Positions 6,892-11,393 of a stretch of 13,519 nt of DNA are shown piece by piece. This stretch comes from CAYRPO01 sp964426305 (GTDB taxonomy: Bacteria; Patescibacteriota; Saccharimonadia; Saccharimonadales; CAIOMD01): positions 1-13,519 of the forward strand of contig CAYRPO010000028.1 in assembly GCA_964426305.1 (NCBI GenBank). Direction: 5' to 3'. How positions within the stretch are numbered: position 1 is the first letter of the stretch; each line of letters opens with the position of its first letter. A program made the position numbers and the translations under genes. The notes beneath the pieces are model-generated. The model was not told the DNA's origin, searched no databases, and was given only the letters and a program-made list of their open reading frames with translations.

Positions 6892-6920
6892 ACTATAGAC
6901 AATGAAGGTGAAAATGTCAC
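6892..6920 (-). promoter_or_regulatory. kup promoter, predicted leaderless
   Basis: On the minus strand, -35 GTGACA (6915-6920) and -10 TATAGT (6892-6897) are separated by 17 bp, and each matches the sigma-70 consensus at five of six positions. Only 8 bases separate the -10 box from the kup ATG, which places the transcription start at or next to the initiation codon. Confidence 0.6.
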
Positions 6921-6977
6921 TGCTTGGTGGCTCTGGGTGTATTGGGTTGCGTTTTGTGTGGCAGCCAAGTATATGTA

Positions 6978-8219
6978 TCACGCAACAGGGTCTTCTGCGG
7001 CGTCAAGCTCGAGGGATCTGATTGCGGGAAGTGCTCGACTGGTAATGCCTTGTAAGTCACCGTACATGCCTATAGTGTTGTCTATGACGCCACGGATTGC
7101 CTTTTCCTGATGTGCCCAGCGTAGTGCAGCCGCACGTTTTTCTTTTTCGATCTCGCCCTGTAGCATACTGTAGTTTTCGACGATTGCCTCGACGCGATGC
7201 CGAAATTCGGGACCAACCAAAAACTGATACAGTGCTTCCATTTTGGCGTCTTTGCCCTCATTGTTTTTGTTGGCCATGTCGACCTGTAATATGGTAGCTC
7301 GTAGCGCCGATGCCAAGATTGGCGCAAGATGTGGCTTGACTGCCCACACCGTGGCTTCCAGGTGTTTCATATCACCATATTCGGTGGGCATCTCGCTTGA
7401 CACTATGACGCCGATGTTGGCGTTAGCCTCGCGGATGTCTTGTCGGAACTTGGGTACCCATGCTGGTTGCCATTTGCCATTTTTTGTCTCCCACAGTAAC
7501 ATGCCACAGCTATCCATATGACGATTGCGTACGATTTGGGTGAGGTCTGCTCCTCGCTGCCCTTTTTTGACTTCGTTGATCTCGTCGAGCGGGAACTCTT
7601 CGCGTAGGCGTACTTCCAAATCCAGTTCGAGAACCTCTCCTTGGTTCTGTTGTGATCCTTGCGCAGCCTTGCGCTGCGCGTCTTCCAGTGCCTTTTGCGT
7701 ATCAGTCAGCTTCTTTTCCATTTCGAGTTGTTTGAGGCGATTTGATTCATTGGCCGATCTCAGTGCGTCTTCGCGAATTTTATCTTCGCTTTCGGCAAGT
7801 TTTTTTTGGGCAGCCAATTCAGCGTCGGCCCGTGCCTTTTTTTCTTCACGCAAGCTTTCCATAAGCTGTTTTAGTTGTGTGCGTAATTCGGTGGCGGCCT
7901 CTTTTTCGGCTTTGGCGTCATTCCGTAGCTGCTCTACGAGCATCTCTTGTTGTTGTGTGTGTTTTTTGCTCTCGCCCTCCAGGCGTAATTGTATTTTTTC
8001 CCGTTCAAGATCAAGAGCTTGCCTAGCCTTTTCTGCCTCTATCTCGAGCCGTTGCTTGAGCTGTGTATTGGCCAGCTCTGTGGCTCGCGCTTTGACTTTG
8101 ACTAATTCCTCTGTATGTTTATGTCGCTCGGCCGCAAGTATGCGTGCCTCAATCTGACCCTCAAGTGCCTTGTCAATCTCAACATGCTTGCCGCAGTGTG
8201 GGCAGATGACTGTGTTCAT
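6978..8219 (-). CDS. DUF2130 family protein: zinc-ribbon motif, coiled coil, nuclease-like domain
   Basis: A 413-aa cytosolic protein. CPHC at residues 6-9 suggests a metal-binding N-terminus. Residues about 25-190 are highly charged, heptad-rich coiled coil. The C-terminal half has the DUF2130 pattern, including EINEVKKGQRGADLTQIV, MLLWETKNGKWQPAW and GVIVSSEMP. Asp225 and the E-T-K triad (Glu244, Lys246) fit a PD-(D/E)XK restriction-endonuclease-like core, so DNA binding or cleavage is plausible, but the physiological role of the family is unsettled. The ATG at 8219 has GAAGGAG just upstream (8224-8230). The stop is TGA at 6978-6980, at the end expected for the family; the frame beyond it runs into the kup start region. 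Kup begins 94 bp downstream with its own promoter. Confidence 0.88.
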   Translation of the reverse strand: MNTVICPHCGKHVEIDKALEGQIEARILAAERHKHTEELVKVKARATELANTQLKQRLEIEAEKARQALDLEREKIQLRLEGESKKHTQQQEMLVEQLRNDAKAEKEAATELRTQLKQLMESLREEKKARADAELAAQKKLAESEDKIREDALRSANESNRLKQLEMEKKLTDTQKALEDAQRKAAQGSQQNQGEVLELDLEVRLREEFPLDEINEVKKGQRGADLTQIVRNRHMDSCGMLLWETKNGKWQPAWVPKFRQDIREANANIGVIVSSEMPTEYGDMKHLEATVWAVKPHLAPILASALRATILQVDMANKNNEGKDAKMEALYQFLVGPEFRHRVEAIVENYSMLQGEIEKEKRAAALRWAHQEKAIRGVIDNTIGMYGDLQGITSRALPAIRSLELDAAEDPVA

Positions 8220-8374
8220 AGAGCTCCTTCGCTTTGCAAGCTATTTTACCATAGTGGATATGTCAAAATGCTACAAAAATGCACAAAACTATTGCTACAA
8301 AATTATACCGCATGCTATATTGATGCTTATGGTTGCCTAGGTATCAAACCATACAATCACAGTCTTTGCCATAC
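8220..8374. promoter_or_regulatory. Upstream region of the DUF2130 gene with a 10-bp direct repeat
   Basis: AT-rich non-coding sequence. TGCTACAAAA occurs at 8269-8278 and 8293-8302, a period of 24 bp. On the minus strand a -35-like TTGTAG, 17 bp and -10-like TATGGT lie before the DUF2130 start, but the match is only moderate. The repeats may be regulator sites. Confidence 0.3.
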
Positions 8375-8398
8375 AAAAAACCGGCTTGCCGCCGGTTT
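8375..8398 (-). terminator. Rho-independent terminator (minus strand)
   Basis: AAACCGGC (8378-8385) and GCCGGTTT (8391-8398) form an 8-bp stem with a 5-base loop. On the minus strand the stem runs into a run of six Ts (complement of 8375-8380). It would end minus-strand transcripts arriving from the right and insulate the DUF2130 gene. On the + strand the T tail is poor. Confidence 0.65.
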
Positions 8399-8400
8399 CT

Positions 8401-8440
8401 GTACAAATAAGTTGGACCCCATTTGTACTCCTAGTATAGC
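8401..8440 (+). promoter_or_regulatory. Promoter with palindromic operator for the 75-aa gene
   Basis: A -35-like TTGGAC (8412-8417) and -10-like TATAGC (8435-8440) are spaced by exactly 17 bp. GTACAAAT (8401-8408) and ATTTGTAC (8421-8428) form a perfect 8-bp inverted repeat with a 12-bp gap. The arms are 20 bp apart, about two helical turns, and embrace the -35 box. This is the geometry of a dimeric repressor site. The regulator is unknown; the HTH-Panacea protein nearby is one candidate. Confidence 0.5.
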
Positions 8441-8486
8441 GCAGGCTGCCATAGTATCTAAAGCACTACTACAAAGGAGTTAGCCC

Positions 8487-8714
8487 GTGCCTTTTTATTG
8501 CCTGCAATTAAAACCGAACACAGATCGAAGTTATCTGATACACAATGTTACCTGTGAAGCGGCCCCAAAGCTTGAAAATCGTATAGAGCTAGACGTGCAG
8601 ATTAGCGCTCGCGACGCTTTAATGTTTGCAAGGATGCGATTTGTCGACAAGCGTGACAATATAAAGCTATGCGTGCGATGCTGCATCGAAGAAAACGCCA
8701 CAGGATGTCCATAG
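8487..8714 (+). CDS. Small Cys-rich protein, 75 aa (hypothetical)
   Basis: No family is recognised. The frame is supported by AAAGGAG at 8473-8479, seven bases before a GTG start, by a 17-bp-spaced promoter upstream, and by a terminator-like hairpin beginning near its end. It encodes a soluble protein with cysteines at 5, 23, 62, 65, 66 and 74. CVRCC near the C-terminus, together with H19-x3-C23, could bind zinc. There is no signal peptide or membrane helix. It stands alone on the + strand, convergent with the nuclease-like gene to its right, with only 35 bp between the two stop codons. Confidence 0.6.
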   Translation: MPFYCLQLKPNTDRSYLIHNVTCEAAPKLENRIELDVQISARDALMFARMRFVDKRDNIKLCVRCCIEENATGCP

Positions 8715-8748
8715 ACCTCTGCATATACAATGCACAAGGGCGTTTTTT
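8692..8748. terminator. Bidirectional terminator-like hairpin between convergent genes
   Basis: AAAACGCC (8692-8699) and GGCGTTTT (8739-8746) form an 8-bp outer stem around a small inner hairpin, TGCAT/ATGCA (8720-8734). On the + strand the stem runs into six Ts (8743-8748); on the minus strand GGCGTTTT is followed by CTTC. The left arm overlaps the end of the 75-aa gene and the right arm lies just past the stop of the minus-strand gene. The large interior makes it a non-classical terminator. Confidence 0.45.
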
Positions 8749-8749
8749 G

Positions 8750-9229
8750 CTATGACTGTACTTCGAAATCTTGCAGGATCTGCAAGTAGTTCTTTTGGAT
8801 TTTTTCGGGTACATACGCATAGCTGAGCGGCTCTATGTCCCCGTTTTTTGCAATGATGTTATTGATCTCGTCCAGAAAAAACTCGTCGAGTGTAGCGATG
8901 AACAGATACGAGGGATTCCACGATGTATGCATGCGTTCGGCATCGCGCAAGACATATGCCTGATTTAGTACGTGTTGGTACTTTACCTCTACAAGGTGGA
9001 CACTTTTTGTTCTTTGGTCGATCACGGCAAAGTCGGGCGCAGTTCGCAATGTTTCAATCAGATTGTCTTTTTCGGAATACCCCAAGCCGATCATTTCGGG
9101 AATTACCTTTTCGTAGCCAAATTCAAGCACAGTAAACTGCCCTGTTTCGCGCAGCATTTGTGCAAAAATTGTTTCTGCGATTTTGCCTTTTACTAAGTTG
9201 CGAGCAAATTGTATATTTTTCGATGTCAT
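8750..9229 (-). CDS. PD-(D/E)XK nuclease-like protein, candidate toxin or effector
   Basis: A 159-aa soluble protein with the pattern of a minimal PD-(D/E)XK nuclease: GKIAE with Glu19 in the first helix, APDF with Asp66, then VEVKYQ with Glu81 and Lys83 on the next strand, where the residues of the active site are expected. No DNA-recognition domain is visible beyond the core. The remaining C-terminal part (about 100-159) carries a conserved-looking YLFIATLDEFF segment. It starts 51 bp after the stop of the HTH-Panacea gene on the same strand, so the two are probably one transcript. No SD is visible before the ATG at 9229; CATAAT lies 6 bases upstream. It could be a toxin neutralised by the Panacea protein, a repair or restriction nuclease, or an inactive homologue. 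Confidence 0.65.
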   Translation of the reverse strand: MTSKNIQFARNLVKGKIAETIFAQMLRETGQFTVLEFGYEKVIPEMIGLGYSEKDNLIETLRTAPDFAVIDQRTKSVHLVEVKYQHVLNQAYVLRDAERMHTSWNPSYLFIATLDEFFLDEINNIIAKNGDIEPLSYAYVPEKIQKNYLQILQDFEVQS

Positions 9230-9280
9230 ATAGGCATTATGTCATATTGCTTATGGTTTTTATGTGTGTTAGCACGTTTT

Positions 9281-10045
9281 TCAGGCACTGTTTTTGCTGT
9301 CTATGCGGCGTGTGGTGTCGTGGTAGTTTAGCGGTTTGTTTTGGCTGGCGATACGCCATGGTGCATCGTCGTGTATCAGGTTGTTCAGGTCGGCTACTGT
9401 TTTGTTGCCTAACCTATGGAGCGTTTCGTCTATGTGGCGTAGCTCGCTGCCGCTTACTGTGCCGAGCTGAGCACTTTTGAGTGGCAGGTATTTTTTTTGC
9501 GTGTTTTTAAAGTGTTTGGTTTCGACGATCTCGAGGTCTTCGTTTTGCTGCATTCCTGCGACGACTGCCCTAAAATCGACACTTGGTGTCGGGCCAAAAT
9601 GGTTTCGCGTGTATGTGAGGCCAGTAATGGGGCGGCCAGTTTTTTCGTAGTAGCCGAAGTCTATGAAATACAGCAATCTATACAGCGTAGCTTCTCCAAA
9701 AGTGGGCCTGGCACCAACCGACTCTAGCACATACAGCAACACCTCGCGTAGCTTTTCTGGATTTGTTTTGGGGTCTGGTGCTTGCGGCTGTTGGTCTGTG
9801 CCCTGCGTGGCAAATGTATATGGCATCACAGATTCGCGCACAACACTTGCCTCGCCCGATACCAAGTCGGTAGCAGTCACCTGGTAGTATTCGGCAAGCT
9901 TGTGAATCTCGTCCAAATTTGGTGGTCGTCGGTTTGCCTCTAAGCTTGCGTACGTGGCACGAGCAATGCCGATCGCTTCGGCAACATCTGCTTGGCTTGC
10001 GCCTTTTTCGTCTCGCAGCCTGCGAATTGTAGACACAAAGCTCAT
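9281..10045 (-). CDS. HTH (XRE) + Panacea (DUF4065/SocA-like) protein, candidate antitoxin
   Basis: A 254-aa two-domain protein. Residues 4-62 are an XRE/Cro-type helix-turn-helix (SQADVAEAIGIARATYASLEANRR) that should bind DNA. After a Pro/Gln-rich linker (about 80-95), residues 96-240 carry the Panacea/DUF4065 pattern, including TLYRLLYFIDFGYYEKTGRPITGLTY and HFGPTP. Panacea domains are known as general antitoxin or chaperone modules that neutralise varied toxins (PanAT systems, SocA), and HTH fusions normally autoregulate their operon. The likely partner is the nuclease-like gene 51 bp downstream. The ATG at 10045 has GTGAGG seven bases upstream and overlaps the stop of a 49-aa ORF (ATGA). 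The stop is TGA at 9281-9283. The Panacea assignment is by remembered motif. Confidence 0.8.
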   Translation of the reverse strand: MSFVSTIRRLRDEKGASQADVAEAIGIARATYASLEANRRPPNLDEIHKLAEYYQVTATDLVSGEASVVRESVMPYTFATQGTDQQPQAPDPKTNPEKLREVLLYVLESVGARPTFGEATLYRLLYFIDFGYYEKTGRPITGLTYTRNHFGPTPSVDFRAVVAGMQQNEDLEIVETKHFKNTQKKYLPLKSAQLGTVSGSELRHIDETLHRLGNKTVADLNNLIHDDAPWRIASQNKPLNYHDTTRRIDSKNSA

Positions 10046-10191
10046 CCACTAACCTCACTAACCATACCTTTACTATCCAATAGTGTAGCAACATCTACAA
10101 ATCCATCCAACTGCACCGCTTCATGCTTGCACAAGCTCATCCATTTTTCCGTACCAATCGTGGGCTGTCTTCTGTGATCATTTTTGTCCAT
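10042..10191 (-). CDS. Possible 49-aa leader or small protein overlapping the Panacea gene
   Basis: A minus-strand frame from ATG at 10191 to TGA at 10042-10044. Its stop overlaps the start codon of the HTH-Panacea gene in the ATGA arrangement typical of translational coupling. The product has no recognisable domain: a basic N-terminus (DKNDHRRQ) followed by a mostly acidic or neutral helix-like segment (AVQLDGFVDVATLLDSK). GAGG lies only one base before the ATG, so initiation there is doubtful; an internal ATG at 10140 (residue 18) is possible. An open frame of this length is not rare by chance; the exact overlap is the main evidence. Confidence 0.35.
   Translation of the reverse strand: MDKNDHRRQPTIGTEKWMSLCKHEAVQLDGFVDVATLLDSKGMVSEVSG
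10047..10063. promoter_or_regulatory. Direct repeat over the Panacea gene ribosome-binding site
   Basis: CACTAACC occurs at 10047-10054 and again at 10056-10063, one base apart, immediately upstream of the HTH-Panacea start. It may be a binding site for the encoded helix-turn-helix protein or may simply duplicate the GAGG-like SD region. Confidence 0.3.
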
Positions 10192-10263
10192 ACCTCACGC
10201 TTCAGAGGCTATATCAGAGATAAAAATTTTGCAGAATACACAATTTATGACAATATATGCATC
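10192..10263. promoter_or_regulatory. AT-rich divergent promoter region
   Basis: This stretch separates the leftward Panacea operon from the rightward radical SAM gene. It is rich in A/T, with several weak -10-like hexamers on both strands (TATAGC on the minus strand; GACAAT about 9 bases before the radical SAM ATG on the + strand). No convincing -35/-10 pair was found. Confidence 0.3.
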
Positions 10264-11385
10264 ATGTCCACAGAATTATCGACCGAGCAAGCAAATCCTT
10301 TTCATCCGAACAAACTCGCACTGCACGATCAAAAAATTGCCGCTTTGGCAGTCGGCACAATGATCGTGCCGCAAACCATCGAAGTTGATTTGACCGATGG
10401 TTTTTGCAACCAAGGCTGTCTACACTGTTGTTTTGGCTCCAATCAGAGACGAGCGATTCAGCGAATCGACAAAGACGTACTGCTGGCCGCTTTGACGGAG
10501 TCTTACCAGCTTGGAACGCGCGCAGTTGAGCTAGTAGGAGGAGGAGAACCAACCACACATCCTGACATCCAGAGCATTATAGACGAAATTATACATATTG
10601 GTGATGGCGACATGCAGGTTGGTGTTATTACAAACGGCGTTTTAGCAGAGCGTCTTTTGCCGGTCGCGGACAAATTAACGTTTGTGCGCATTAGCCTAGA
10701 TACTGCTGATAGTGCTACTTATGCTAGCATGCATGGGGCGCCACATATGCACTTTGCAAAAGTGCTTCGCAATATACAGAAGCTGCGCGAGGCAATCTCT
10801 GCACCAAGCGAAGATCGCAGGCTGGGTGTCGGGTATTTGGTTGTGCCGCCGTACAATCACCATACGCATCAAATACTCGAAGGCGGACGACTTGCAGATC
10901 GGCTTGGCGCTGACTATATCGCGTTTCGCCCCGCAGAGCTTGAAGCATCTCCGTCTATTACACAATGGAAAGAGGCTCAGATTGCGATTGGTGCCTTGCG
11001 GCAAGAACTTGCCTCGCGCAACAGTTGTACGGCTGTTTTTGGCGGTAGTGGCAATCGTTGGGAAACATTACAACCCAATGCGCACCCAACCGGTACATGC
11101 CATGCCAAACCTCTAGTAGCAGTCATACAGGCAAATGGCGACATCGCGTTTTGCATACTGTATCGTAATCGTCGGGAAATGAAAATTGGCAATATTTATG
11201 AAGGCTCTTTTGTACAGCAGTGGTTTTCGCAGCAGCACGTTGACGCCTGGCGGGGCTCTGCGGTCGACACATGTCCGAACCCGTGCAAATTCTATAGGTA
11301 CAACGAGATCACCCAAAGCGCCGCCGCTGGTACAAAAGTGGACCCACCTGCCCCGAACGAAGTTGCGCACCACGATTTCGTATAG
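10264..11385 (+). CDS. Radical SAM protein with SPASM-like C-terminal cysteines
   Basis: A 373-aa enzyme expected to use a [4Fe-4S] cluster and S-adenosylmethionine for radical chemistry. FCNQGCLHC supplies Cys48, Cys52 and Cys55 (CX3CX2C), and VGGGEPTTHPD (91-101) is the SAM-contacting GGE-type motif. The partial TIM barrel continues through VITNG and RISLD. In the C-terminal part, Cys279, Cys297, Cys337 and Cys341, with GDIAFC and KIGNIYEGSFVQQWF, look like a SPASM or twitch auxiliary-cluster domain, common in peptide- or protein-modifying enzymes. The substrate is unknown and no precursor peptide was identified. The ATG at 10264 is chosen because homology-like sequence starts soon after it; it lacks an SD and may be leaderless. 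Its stop lies 8 bp from the stop of the convergent hsdR gene. Confidence 0.85.
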   Translation: MSTELSTEQANPFHPNKLALHDQKIAALAVGTMIVPQTIEVDLTDGFCNQGCLHCCFGSNQRRAIQRIDKDVLLAALTESYQLGTRAVELVGGGEPTTHPDIQSIIDEIIHIGDGDMQVGVITNGVLAERLLPVADKLTFVRISLDTADSATYASMHGAPHMHFAKVLRNIQKLREAISAPSEDRRLGVGYLVVPPYNHHTHQILEGGRLADRLGADYIAFRPAELEASPSITQWKEAQIAIGALRQELASRNSCTAVFGGSGNRWETLQPNAHPTGTCHAKPLVAVIQANGDIAFCILYRNRREMKIGNIYEGSFVQQWFSQQHVDAWRGSAVDTCPNPCKFYRYNEITQSAAAGTKVDPPAPNEVAHHDFV

Positions 11386-11393
11386 GGTATGGC

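Noticed and set aside
7525..8157. A 210-aa Ser/Cys/Arg-rich + strand frame
   Set aside because: It is the antisense shadow of the Lys/Glu/Ala-rich coiled coil of the DUF2130 gene.
8115..8483. A 122-aa + strand frame antisense to the DUF2130 start and through the intergenic region
   Set aside because: It overlaps a clear gene on the other strand, crosses the terminator hairpin, has no SD and has no protein-like composition.
10123..10263. A 47-residue N-terminal extension of the radical SAM gene from an ATG-like start at 10123
   Set aside because: The extension is not domain-like and crosses the divergent promoter region and the 49-aa ORF on the other strand. The ATG at 10264 fits the family length better.
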